Origin: Clostridia bacterium
GTDB taxonomy: Bacteria > Bacillota > Clostridia > Lachnospirales > Bianqueaceae
DNA: 64,000 bases
Direction: 5' to 3'
NCBI GenBank assembly: GCA_900764045.1
Contig: CAAFMN010000027.1
Coordinates: forward strand, 1-64,000
In this document: positions 18,333 through 27,600 of the stretch, one piece after another
How the letters are laid out: each line of letters starts with the position of its first letter
Position numbering within the stretch: the first letter of the stretch is position 1
Position numbers and translations under genes: made by a program
Notes under the pieces: model-generated
Seen by the model: the letters and a program-made list of their open reading frames with translations, nothing else
What the model was told of the DNA's origin: nothing
The model's database searches: none

Positions 18333-18716
18333 ATGATGAAGGTAAAGGAATCGGCGGAGGATTATCTGGAAACGATTCTGATATTAAAAGAAAGATTGGG
18401 ACAGGTGCGGTCCATCGATATCGCTAACGATATGGGATATTCGAAGCCAAGCATCAGCGTGGCAATGAAGCGCCTGAGAGAAAACGGTTACATCGACATG
18501 GACGGTCAGGGCATGATTACCCTGACGGACAGAGGCATGGAGATTGCCAGCAAAATCTATGAGCGTCACCGCTTTTTGAGCTATTATCTGCAAAAGATCG
18601 GTGTCAATCCCAAAACGGCCGCGGAGGACGCGTGCCGTATCGAGCATGTCATCAGTCAGGAGACCTTTGACTGTTTGAGAAAATTTGTTCATCGAGATGC
18701 AGGAGAAGAGTTGTAA
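18333..18716 (+). CDS. DtxR/MntR-like metal-dependent transcriptional regulator
   Basis: A 127-residue regulator with an N-terminal winged helix (ESAEDYLETILIL, then SKPSISVAMKRLRENGYI) and a metal-binding/dimerisation helix pair (ERHRFLSYYLQKIGV, ACRIEHVISQET). The length matches MntR-type members without the SH3-like domain. Residues Glu and His of the ERHR and EHVIS segments are the usual metal ligands. It lies 3 bases before the MATE exporter and may control it in response to Mn or Fe; the regulated metal is not decided by sequence. Confidence 0.88.
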   Translation: MMKVKESAEDYLETILILKERLGQVRSIDIANDMGYSKPSISVAMKRLRENGYIDMDGQGMITLTDRGMEIASKIYERHRFLSYYLQKIGVNPKTAAEDACRIEHVISQETFDCLRKFVHRDAGEEL

Positions 18717-18719
18717 ATC

Positions 18720-20078
18720 ATGAGCAAAATAGTCAATCTGCTGGAGGACAGAATCCTTCCGGCGCTGGTTCGTCTGGCGGTGCCCATTACGGCGACAGCC
18801 CTGATTCAGATGGCGTACAACCTGACGGATATGATCTGGATCGGACGATTGGGCAGCAATCAGGTCGCGGCGGTTGGCGCGGCTGGCATGTACAGCTGGT
18901 TAGCGGCTGGCCTTGCGACGATGTGCCGCATGGGCGGACAGGTTAAAACAGCACAATCGCTGGGGGCAAGGGAGCCTTCGGATGCCGCGCGTTATGCCAA
19001 GACGGCGCTGATTCTGGGACTTCTTGCCGGAATCATTTTCGGCGGCGCGGCAGGATTGCTGCATCGTCCGCTGATTGGATTTTTTCATTTAAATAGTCCG
19101 CAGGTAATAGCCGATGCGGAGATATATATGATCATCACTTGCGGCGGTATCGTGTTCAACTATATTAACCAGATCATGACAGGCCTTTTGACCGCGAGCG
19201 GCAACAGTACGGCGCCCTTTTTGGCGACGACTGTGGGGCTGGTATCCAATATCGCGTTGGATCCGCTTCTGATCTTCGGCCTGGGACCGATTCCGGCACT
19301 GGGGGTCATGGGTGCGGCTATCGCGACGGTGTTTGCACAGCTTGTCGTAATGGTGATCATGATCTATTTTGCCAGCCGTGATACGGTGCTGTTTGTATTT
19401 ATCCGCTGGAGAGAAAAGCTGCGCGGACAGGATATCCTACAGGTGGTTAAGATTGGACTGCCGACGGCGGTCCAGAGCATGATCTTCTCAGGCATTTCTA
19501 TGGTGGTTGCCCGTTTGATCGCGGGATGGGGCGATGCTGCGGTAGCGGTGCAGAAGGTTGGGAGTCAGATCGAGTCCATTTCGTGGATGACAGCGGATGG
19601 ATTTGCCGCGGCTATCAATGCGTTTATCGGACAGAATTACGGCGCGGGCAATCGGGAACGGGTGCGCAAGGGTTTCTATACTTCCTCAGTGATCGTTGTC
19701 ATCTGGGGAGTCTTTACGACGCTGATGCTGACAGTTTTCCCGGAACCGCTCTTTCGGATATTTATTACAGAGGCGGATGTCATTCCGATGGGCGTAGAGT
19801 ATCTGAGAATTCTGGGCTATTCCCAGCTCTTCATGTGTCTTGAGATCGCGACCGAAGGTGCTTTTGCCGGACTTGGAAAGACGCTGCCGCCATCGATTGT
19901 CAGCATTCTTTTCACATCCATCCGGATTCCGATGGTTATGCTTCTGGGAAGTAAGTGGGGGCTTAGCGGTGTCTGGTGGAGTCTTACGATCAGTTCCATT
20001 CTTAAGGGTATAATTCTGACAGTTTGGTTTATAATCTACCTGAAAAAGAAACTGGGCAATACAAGTTTTCAAAATTAA
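18720..20078 (+). CDS. MATE-family efflux transporter
   Basis: A 452-residue protein with about 12 membrane segments and the MATE two-bundle pattern: an N-terminal ILPALVRLAVPITATALIQMAYNLTDMIWIGRLG and a matching half beginning at about 240 (VKIGLPTAVQSMIFSGISMVVARLIAGWG). The family uses Na+ or H+ gradients to expel cationic compounds; some act on metabolites. It follows the DtxR-type regulator by 3 bases. Substrate unknown. A tRNA promoter starts immediately after its stop. Confidence 0.92.
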   Translation: MSKIVNLLEDRILPALVRLAVPITATALIQMAYNLTDMIWIGRLGSNQVAAVGAAGMYSWLAAGLATMCRMGGQVKTAQSLGAREPSDAARYAKTALILGLLAGIIFGGAAGLLHRPLIGFFHLNSPQVIADAEIYMIITCGGIVFNYINQIMTGLLTASGNSTAPFLATTVGLVSNIALDPLLIFGLGPIPALGVMGAAIATVFAQLVVMVIMIYFASRDTVLFVFIRWREKLRGQDILQVVKIGLPTAVQSMIFSGISMVVARLIAGWGDAAVAVQKVGSQIESISWMTADGFAAAINAFIGQNYGAGNRERVRKGFYTSSVIVVIWGVFTTLMLTVFPEPLFRIFITEADVIPMGVEYLRILGYSQLFMCLEIATEGAFAGLGKTLPPSIVSILFTSIRIPMVMLLGSKWGLSGVWWSLTISSILKGIILTVWFIIYLKKKLGNTSFQN

Positions 20079-20081
20079 GGG

Positions 20082-20110
20082 TTGACGAAGATTTAGTTGT
20101 ATGATATAAT
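20082..20110 (+). promoter_or_regulatory. Promoter of tRNA-Ala
   Basis: TTGACG (20082-20087), 17 bases, TATAAT (20105-20110); the tRNA begins 12 bases after the -10. Confidence 0.85.
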
Positions 20111-20122
20111 AATCTTCGTTCT

Positions 20123-20195
<73 letters not shown>

Positions 20196-20278
20196 TTATA
20201 AGTCCATCGTGATTTCGATAGAATTGCGGTGGATTTTTTCTATTCACGACAAATGATCGATGGGTGAGGTGACAGAAG

Positions 20279-20905
20279 TTGAACAATCCAAGAGCGGTAA
20301 TAGGAACAAATTCCTGGGGGAGTGCCGCATACGAAAAAATAATCCGAGGCAGTGTGGTAGACAATGATACTTTGAAAGAGGCTATGAAGACGGCTGTAAA
20401 ATCATTTGTGGATTCGGCCAGAGATTATGGCTTTGGAAAAGGACCAAAACTAATCGGCATGTGCTGCCCTGGTGAAATCAAAATATCTTCAAAATATACA
20501 CCATTTACCAAATTCAAACCGGGTCAGGTACGTGAGTCGGTGGACAAGGATCTAAAGGATTTTGGGCGGACAAGTATAGAAGTGTATTGGCTTCATATGC
20601 CCAATGATATTCCTCAATATATGGCAGAGCTGATAGAACTTTACCAAGAAGGAAAAATTGAAAATATTGGTGTGTCAAACTTTAATCTGCAAGAATGCAA
20701 AATTGCCAAATCTATTTTGGATAAGGCGGGGATTCCATTATTTGGAGTTCAGAATCATTATATTTTCCGAAGAACATTAAATTCAAATAAAAAACGGCAT
20801 AACATCAACAAAGGGGCCATCGCGGAAAAACGCGCGGTGGCCCCTGATCTGTATCATAATATTATACCTGTTCCGTATAGCGTACCGTACCTTCCATGGC
20901 CTTGA
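20279..20905 (+). pseudogene. Truncated aldo/keto reductase
   Basis: Begins with a TTG after a GAGGTGA site. The N-terminal half is a clear aldo/keto reductase: VIGTNSWG, the catalytic Asp in DSARDYGFG, Lys in ISSKYTPF, His in YWLHMPND, and EGKIENIGVSNFN. Homology stops abruptly near 20790 after VQNHYIF, about 165 residues into a protein usually near 310. The frame then runs through the terminator of the opposite-strand gene. The AVKSFVDSARD segment also seems a few residues short. Base composition is much more AT-rich than the flanks. It sits 84 bases after tRNA-Ala and is probably a non-functional remnant. Confidence 0.78.
20813..20844 (-). terminator. Terminator of the degenerate receiver gene
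   Basis: On the minus strand GGGGCCACCGCGCG pairs with CGCGATGGCCCC-type arm around a TTTTT loop, followed by CTTTGTTG. It is 18 bases past the stop of the minus-strand gene. The T tract is short. Confidence 0.7.
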
Positions 20906-21362
20906 TAAAATGCAGGACTCCGCATGGTTTGGGGAGAACGGCGACGATATGAAACCGCGCGAGCTCTTCTTTGTCATATGGCAAGGAAGAGGGATTGGCG
21001 GAAGAAGCTACGATCGCGATCCGAGGAAAACGGTGCAGGATCTGTTCGGCAAGCTCCGGAAGGTTGGACAGCTCACTGGTCAGTATGAGCAGCGAAGGCT
21101 CAAATTGCCGGCAGGTATCAAGAATGTCCGGAATATCCGTGGACAACAGAACCTCTAACGCCTGAGCTTTTTTTAAGAACTCTTCTTTGAAAAAGGTGTT
21201 CAAAAACATAGAGGCGCCGCAGAGCAGAACCCGGTCATGAGCGACCAACGAATGAGCGGTAGAAAAGAGGCCGGCATGCTCGGACGGAGCCTTGTCTTCC
21301 TCTTCCGGTTGGTTGGCTTCTTCGTTTTTCCTGTTTTTTCTGAAATGAAATAGTCCAAACAT
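20862..21362 (-). CDS. Degenerate receiver (CheY-like) domain protein
   Basis: A 166-residue protein. Residues 1-40 are charged and probably disordered (KNRKNEEANQPEEEDKAP). From about 42 a CheY-like alpha/beta fold is visible: strand DRVLLCGA, strand PSLLILTSE, strand RIAIVAS and the conserved Lys in VAVLPKP. The phospho-acceptor Asp expected in strand 3 is replaced (LILTSE), and the acidic pair after strand 1 is absent, so it should not be phosphorylated. No output domain. It is monocistronic with an AAAGGAGAT site. It may be a phosphorylation-independent protein-interaction module; function unknown. Confidence 0.68.
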   Translation of the reverse strand: MFGLFHFRKNRKNEEANQPEEEDKAPSEHAGLFSTAHSLVAHDRVLLCGASMFLNTFFKEEFLKKAQALEVLLSTDIPDILDTCRQFEPSLLILTSELSNLPELAEQILHRFPRIAIVASSANPSSLPYDKEELARFHIVAVLPKPCGVLHFIKAMEGTVRYTEQV

Positions 21363-21554
21363 GGGATCTCCTTTCGAATCGCTAAGAACGCAGTGGATTA
21401 TGGGTACAACTTTTCAATTATATCATACGGGAGGTGTTTGTCAAGGCGCAGAAATCCAGAAAAATGCCTGCAAAATGGGAAACGGTGTGGTATAATAGAC
21501 GGGATCCCGTTTGAGGGTGATCCTATAATATAATACGGAAAGGAAGAAAGCAGT

Positions 21555-22295
21555 ATGGCTTATAATTACCGTATGCTGATACAATATGACGGCACAAGAT
21601 ACGCAGGTTGGCAGAAACAGGGCAATACCGACGCGACGGTGCAGGGAAAGCTCGAGCAGCTGCTGTCCCGTCTCTGCGGCTATGAGATAGAGGTTTTTGG
21701 AGCGGGAAGGACGGACGCAGGGGTGCACGCGGCGGGACAGGTGGCCAATTTTAAGTTGGAAACACAGGAGAATACCGAAGAACTCATGAAGAAAATCAAT
21801 CAGTATCTGCCGGAGGATATCGCGGTGATTCAGCTGAAAGAGGCCGAGGCAAGGTTTCACAGCCGATTGAATGCTAAAGGAAAGACCTATGTGTACCGCA
21901 TCTGGAACAGTTCTGTACCCAATGTATTTGAACGCCGGTTTGTTTTGCAGTTAGCGGAGAAACTGGATACAGAAGCAATGCGCGCCGCAGCGCGTGAACT
22001 TATGGGAACGCATGATTTTCGGGCCTTTTGCTCGCTGAAGCGCTACAAAAAATCCACAGTGCGTTCGATCTATTCACTCGATATAGAGGAGAGGGGAGAG
22101 GAGATTCGGCTGATCGTCCGAGGGGACGGCTTTTTATACAATATGGTCCGAATCCTTGCGGGAACACTGATAGAAGTGGGATTGGGAGAGAGAAAGCCGG
22201 AGGAAATGCAAAAGATCCTTGCCTCTCGGGATCGTCAGCAGGCAGGCCATACGGCGCCGCCTCAAGGGTTAATTCTTCAAAAAGTATGGTATTGA
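21555..22295 (+). CDS. truA: tRNA pseudouridine(38-40) synthase
   Basis: Converts uridines 38-40 in the tRNA anticodon stem to pseudouridine. At 246 residues it has the TruA pattern: IQYDGTRYAGWQKQ near the start, catalytic Asp in FGAGRTDAGVHA (about 55), HDFRAFCS and VRGDGFLYNMVRILAGTLIEVG at the C-terminal half. An AAAGGAAG site precedes the ATG, and TATAAT at 21492 could serve as -10. The downstream hydrogenase promoter overlaps its stop codon. Confidence 0.96.
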   Translation: MAYNYRMLIQYDGTRYAGWQKQGNTDATVQGKLEQLLSRLCGYEIEVFGAGRTDAGVHAAGQVANFKLETQENTEELMKKINQYLPEDIAVIQLKEAEARFHSRLNAKGKTYVYRIWNSSVPNVFERRFVLQLAEKLDTEAMRAAARELMGTHDFRAFCSLKRYKKSTVRSIYSLDIEERGEEIRLIVRGDGFLYNMVRILAGTLIEVGLGERKPEEMQKILASRDRQQAGHTAPPQGLILQKVWY

Positions 22296-22320
22296 CATTA
22301 CAAGAACGCTATGGTATACT
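22292..22320 (+). promoter_or_regulatory. Strong promoter of the hydrogenase gene
   Basis: Consensus -35 TTGACA (22292-22297), 17-base spacer, TATACT (22315-22320). It overlaps the truA stop codon. A leader of about 70 bases follows before the ATG at 22395. Confidence 0.88.
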
Positions 22321-22394
22321 TGCTCTGCTTGAAAAAGCATTTTTTGTTGTGTCTACGTAACAGAGAAGAGAGTAGAAAGGATTGGAGTTAAACA

Positions 22395-23819
22395 ATGATT
22401 TGTGATACCAGTGTCCAGGAATTAAAGTACAAAGCATTAAAAGAGATTGCCACGTTGGAGTATGAAGGACGCCTGGCAGAGGGCCTTTTAGGGGCAGCGG
22501 AGCGCCTGGTTCCGGGACCGAAGCCGTCGATGCGCTGCTGTATTTACAAAGAGCGCGCAGTTATGAACGAGAGATTGAAGATGGCAATGGGCGGGGATAA
22601 GTCCAATCCCAATATTATCGAGGTTATGCCCGTCGCGTGTGACGAATGTCCTGTGGCAGGCGTGGAGGTTACACAGGCCTGCCGTGGATGTATTGCGCAC
22701 CATTGTATGAATACATGTCCCAAAAAGGCGATTTCGATTGTAGACCGCAAGGCCCACATTGATAAATCCAAATGTATTGAGTGCGGACGTTGCGTAACGG
22801 TATGTCCTTACAGCGCAATCGTAAAGTATACCCGTCCCTGTATGAACGCATGTAAGCCGAATGCCATCAGTATCAATGATGATATGAAGGCAGAGATCAA
22901 CAACGACAAATGTATCCAGTGCGGCGCGTGTGTATATCAGTGTCCGTTCGGAGCGATTATGGACAAATCGTTTATCCTGGATGCGATCCGAATGCTGAGA
23001 GAATCTGAAAACAATACCAAATACCATGTATATGCCGTTGTAGCTCCGGCGATTTCCGGACAGTTCAACCTGCCTTTGGGCAAGGTTGTTGCCGGGATCA
23101 AGAAGTTGGGTATCTACAGCGTTGTCGAAGCGGCATTGGGCGCGGATATGGTTGCGTACAACGAGGCCGCGGAGTTGGCGGAGAAGGGATTTCTGACCAG
23201 TTCCTGCTGCCCGGCATTTGTGCGCTATATCGAGACGCAGTTCCCCAAGCTGAAGGAGAATATTTCCCATAATCCATCCCCGATGGTGGAGATTTCCAAG
23301 CACCTGAAGAAGCTCGATCCGAACAGCAAGGTAATCTTTATCGGACCTTGTACGGCGAAAAAGGCAGAGGTTCGTAAGGAAGCCGTTAAGCCTTATGTGG
23401 ATCTGGCGCTGACTTTTGAAGAGCTGCAGGCACTGTTTGACAGCCGGGAGATTGAACTGGCGAAGCTGGAGGAGGAGCCGCTGGATAACGCGTCTTACTA
23501 CGGCAGAATTTTCGCACGCTGCGGCGGTCTGGCCGAGGCAGTTGCTGAGTCGCTGAAGGAGCAGGGAATCACGGAAGAGCAGTTCAAGCTTAATGCGGTA
23601 GCCTGCGACGGTATTGCCAATTGCCGGATGGCGCTGCTGAAGGCGCAGAGCGGCAAGCGGGAGGAGAACTTCATCGAGGGCATGGCCTGCATCAACGGCT
23701 GTATCGGCGGTGCGGCGGCGCTGTCCCATGGCCCCAAGAACCGTCTTGCGGTGGACAAATACGGTAAAGAAGCCAAGGAAAAGAACATTAAGGATGCGAT
23801 CAAGGTGTACGAGCTGTAA
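22395..23819 (+). CDS. Monomeric [FeFe] hydrogenase, group B-like
   Basis: Predicted cytoplasmic H2-producing or H2-sensing enzyme, 474 residues. The N-terminal half has several ferredoxin-type CxxCxxC motifs (CDECPVAGVEVTQACRGC, CIECGRCVTVCP, CIQCGACVYQCP). The H-cluster domain shows the first motif in LTSSCCPAFV, the second as IGPCTAKKAE, and the third as EGMACINGCIGGAA. The lengthened N-terminal cysteine pattern and the altered third motif are those of group B rather than group A enzymes. No maturation genes (hydE, hydF, hydG) or electron-bifurcating partners are in the window. It has its own promoter and terminator. Confidence 0.88.
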   Translation: MICDTSVQELKYKALKEIATLEYEGRLAEGLLGAAERLVPGPKPSMRCCIYKERAVMNERLKMAMGGDKSNPNIIEVMPVACDECPVAGVEVTQACRGCIAHHCMNTCPKKAISIVDRKAHIDKSKCIECGRCVTVCPYSAIVKYTRPCMNACKPNAISINDDMKAEINNDKCIQCGACVYQCPFGAIMDKSFILDAIRMLRESENNTKYHVYAVVAPAISGQFNLPLGKVVAGIKKLGIYSVVEAALGADMVAYNEAAELAEKGFLTSSCCPAFVRYIETQFPKLKENISHNPSPMVEISKHLKKLDPNSKVIFIGPCTAKKAEVRKEAVKPYVDLALTFEELQALFDSREIELAKLEEEPLDNASYYGRIFARCGGLAEAVAESLKEQGITEEQFKLNAVACDGIANCRMALLKAQSGKREENFIEGMACINGCIGGAAALSHGPKNRLAVDKYGKEAKEKNIKDAIKVYEL

Positions 23820-23834
23820 TAGAAGCCTGTATCA

Positions 23835-23884
23835 ATCGGAGCGGTTGTTCCTTCGAAAGAGGGAACAGCCGCTCCGATTTTTAA
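23835..23884. terminator. Bidirectional terminator after the hydrogenase
   Basis: ATCGGAGCGGTTGTTCC pairs with GGGAACAGCCGCTCCGAT, followed by TTTTTAAAA. The last bases overlap the stop codon of the opposite-strand small gene. Confidence 0.88.
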
Positions 23885-24039
23885 AATACCGCAGCCAAAT
23901 AGATTCCGGTGACCGCAATCAGAATCCCTAGAATGCAGTTGATCCATAGAATATCGATCAGGACAGCAAACAGGATGCCGAAGCCAAAGCAGGCGGCCAT
24001 ACAGCCCAGAGGTTTGAGAGGAAAACCGCATTTACGCAC
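23881..24039 (-). CDS. Small membrane protein, 52 residues
   Basis: Unrecognised short gene with a GTG start 8 bases after GGAGG. The product has a short basic cysteine-containing head (MRKCGFPLKPLGC) and two hydrophobic segments (about 13-30 and 32-52) with almost no loop, ending in AAVF. It lies 17 bases after the stop of the membrane-anchored protein at 24057 and ends inside a terminator, so the two are very likely one operon. No function can be proposed. Confidence 0.7.
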   Translation of the reverse strand: MRKCGFPLKPLGCMAACFGFGILFAVLIDILWINCILGILIAVTGIYLAAVF

Positions 24040-24056
24040 AGGATTGTCCTCCAGAG

Positions 24057-24488
24057 TCAGGTGCCGGAAGGCAAAAGGGCTTTAGAACAAGCGGTGCGGA
24101 TGGCCCGCAGGAGATAAGCGGCTGTATCCTGTGAAGCGAAATCCGTCTGGACGGCCGAGGGATCCCCGCCGGACTCCACCTGCTTTTCGATCATGGCGCT
24201 GGCGGCGCTGATCAGAGGATATACACTGGAGACATCTTCCGGAATCTCATAGGAGACGGACTGGATTCCGGTTGAGGTCATAATGATCTCGACTGAGACA
24301 GTCTGTGCGCCAAAGGCGACGCTGGCACTATAGAGTCCTGGTTGGTAGACAGCGGCTTCATTGGAGCCTCGTTTGCCGCCGGAGCCCAGAGTCATAAGGA
24401 GTATAATGCCTGCGAGGATCACGGCGAGAGCAGCCGCGCCGATGCGCAGCATCCCGGGCAGACGGAGAGTGACAACACGGAAAGCCAT
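24057..24488 (-). CDS. Membrane-anchored protein of unknown function
   Basis: A 143-residue protein with an N-terminal membrane segment (about 14-33, IGAAALAVILAGIILLMTLG), which is either an anchor or an uncleaved signal. The outer domain begins with YQPGLYSASVAFGAQTVSVEIIMTSTGIQSV, weakly like FMN-binding or repeat-type beta domains, and ends in a helix (DTAAYLLRAIRTACSKAL). No catalytic motif is seen. It is divergent from addB with a GGAGG site, and is followed by a 52-residue membrane protein. Confidence 0.72.
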   Translation of the reverse strand: MAFRVVTLRLPGMLRIGAAALAVILAGIILLMTLGSGGKRGSNEAAVYQPGLYSASVAFGAQTVSVEIIMTSTGIQSVSYEIPEDVSSVYPLISAASAMIEKQVESGGDPSAVQTDFASQDTAAYLLRAIRTACSKALLPSGT

Positions 24489-24611
24489 AATATAGAATCC
24501 TCCATAAGTCTTTTACTGCCACCATTTTATGAAAAGAAAAAAACATTTATGTGTATTCCGGAATGAGAAATTATGATATAATGCAGATAAGTAAGGAGAG
24601 GAGGAATAGAC

Positions 24612-27600
24612 ATGCTGCTCAGACTGCTTATGGGCGAGGTAGGATCCGGCAAAACGCATTGGATCCATAGAAAAATTTTATCCGACGCTCAAGGATTGCC
24701 GCAGGAGAGAAACATTCTGATTGTGCCGGAACAGATTACTCTATCCGAACAGAAAAGACTGATTCAAGAGCATTCGGGACATGGGCTGATCGGGACGGAT
24801 GTTCTGAGTTTTCAGCGTCTGGCACATCGGGTATTGTCGGAACAGGGTGAGAAAGACCTTGTCGTGTTGGATGAAGTCGGTAAGAGTATGCTTTTATATC
24901 GGCTGGCGCAGGAACAGGCCCCGCAGCTTGCCTATTACGGAGGCAGCGTTCACTCCGCCGGTTTTTTGCAGAGATTAAAAAGCCTCTTCTCCGAATTCGC
25001 ACAATATGAAATCAGCCAGGAAACACTCCAGAGGGCAATGGAACAGACCGAAAAGGAGAGCAGCCTGCATCTGAAGCTGCAGGATCTGACGCTGCTCCAT
25101 GGTGCATACGAAGAAGCCCTGCTGCAGTATGGGCAGATCAGTGAGAAGCTGCTCGACCGCCTGGCGGAGAAGCTTCCGGATTCACGTCTGGTACGCGGCG
25201 CTAGGATCTATGTGGATGATTTTTATGGGTTTACACCGCAGCAGCTGCGGGTTCTGACGCTGCTCATGCATTACGCGGGAGAAGTGACAATCAGTTTGAC
25301 GATCCCCGAAGCCGCTGCAAGAGAGGTGGAGAGGGGACAGGAGAGCGAGAAGGGCGACCTTTTTGATACTTCACGCAGGACATTGGAGGCACTTTATGAG
25401 GCGGCAAAGCAGATGCGGATTCCAGTGCAGGAAGTCTATATGCGTGCCGCGGAGGAGAACTGTCTGAGCCATACCGCACGGGAATTTTTCAAAGTCCCGC
25501 CACGGCCGTGGTCAGGAGAAAAGAATGCGGTGCATTTATATGCGGCATCCGGCTGTCGGGCTGAAGTGCAGAGAATGTTTGAGCAGATCGTATATCTGAT
25601 TCGGGAACAGGGCTATCAGTATCGGCAGATCGGTGTTGCGGTAAGCGACGCCGGTACATATCAGGGCCTGATCCGGCAGTACGCACAGGAATATGGATTT
25701 CCGATTTTTATGGACGAAACAGGGGGCGTCATGTCCCATCCCTTTATCCGGATGATTCGCTCCCTTCTTCAGATGCTGCAGAGCCGATGCAGCTATGATA
25801 CGCTTTTTTCTTTTTTGAAGAGCGGGTACACTCCTTTTACCAGAAAACAGCGGGACCTGTTGGAGAATCAGGCTCTGGCGCGAGGAACACGGGGATTTCA
25901 TAAGGCGGCGGAATTGATGCGGGAGTGTGCCGCAGGCAGTGAAAACGAGCAGGCGGTATGCCTCTATACGGACTGCCTGGAAGCCTTCTGGCAGGATGCT
26001 CAAGACAAAACGGCAGAAAAATGGTGCAGCCAGATTGAGAGATTTTTGGAGGCGACCGGCGCGGAATATCTGCTGAACCATCAGGCGGATCAGCTTCGTA
26101 GAGACGGACTTTTCCTGCAGGAGGCACACAGCCGGCAGATTTATGCGCAAGTGATTCAGGTGTTGGAGAGGATTCGGGAAATGATGGGGGAGACAGAACT
26201 CAGTACGGATGCCTTTCTGGGGATCCTTACGGCGGGTTTTGGCGAGCTGAAGCTGGGGATGCTTCCGCCCTCTCTGGATCAGATCACGGTAGGAGACATG
26301 GATCGTTCCCGTTTCCAAGGACTGAAGGCGCTCTTTATCCTAGGATTTGGAGAAGGGGGCTTTCCCAAAGTTGTGCAGGATCATGGCCTATTACTGGAAA
26401 AGGAACGCGCGGAACTGGAGAGGACGATGCGGCTTGCGCCGGATGGTCTGCGACAGCTCTGCGAGCAGCAGTTCCGGCTCTATATCCTGCTCTCGGCGCC
26501 GACAGAAGCCCTCTATGTGAGCTATGACGCCAGTCTGGAAAAGGGCGAGCCCAAACGTGCCTCCCTCTATTGGGGCCGATTCCTGCAAATCCTGGGAGAC
26601 GAGGTCCTGGATACACAGCCGAAGGAGGAGCTAAGCCTGGCTGAGCCCTGCTTTCAACGCTGGTGTGAATCAGAAGAGAAGAATGCGCAGTTACAGCGCT
26701 GGTTCCTGCGGCATGGCTACGCGCAGCGGATGCAGCGTTTGGCACAGGCAGGACGTATAGAAGAGGAGAGGATTTCGGAGGAGACGGCGTACAGGCTATG
26801 GCAGCCGGACAGTTGGGAATTGTCCGTGACTCGGATGGAGCGGTATGCCAGCTGCCCTTATGCGCACTTTCTGAGGTATGGTCTAAGGCTGCGGGAACGG
26901 GAGCTGTTCCAGGCCAGCTTTGCCAGCGACGGACGGATTCTGCACGGGATTTTGGAAGGTGCGGGGCTCCTCCTACAGCGTTTTTACGATGAGAATGCGG
27001 GAACAGAGACGATAACGGATCTGGTGCGGCAGCTTTTTCAGGAGAGCGAGCAGGAGTATGCCTCCTATCAGGATAACAGCAGATACCGCTATTATTGGCG
27101 TAAGCTCCAGAGGCGCGCCGTGCGGGCACTGCAATATCTACGGGAACAGGTGGAGGCCGGAAGCTTTCGGCCGGAGTATTTTGAATGGGGCTTTGGCAGC
27201 GGACGCGGCAAGAGTCTCCCGCCGGTAGAAGTGCCGCTGGAAGGCGGCCAGGTACTTCGGATGAGCGGAATCATTGACCGGGTAGACCTTTTGCAGGAAG
27301 ACGGTGTGACCTATGTGCGGATTATCGATTATAAATCCGGATCCACCTCTTTTTCAGAGACAGAGATTGATGACGGGATCAGTCTCCAGCTTCCGGTATA
27401 CATGCAGGCAGTAACGGACGGACTCAGAGAAATGGGACGAGAGGTCAAACCCGCCGGAATGTTTTATTTTCATCTGACACCGGATATTATCAAGGCCAAG
27501 AAGCCGATGGGGGAAGAGGACGCGGAAGGAATTGCCCGAAAAGGGGCAAGGCTCTCCGGAATCGTGGTGAACGATAAGATTGTGCTGGAAGGAATGGCAC

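Noticed and set aside
22488..23729. Long minus-strand open frame of 413 residues
   Set aside because: It is antisense to the hydrogenase gene, lacks a ribosome binding site and has an implausible Arg/Leu/His-rich composition.
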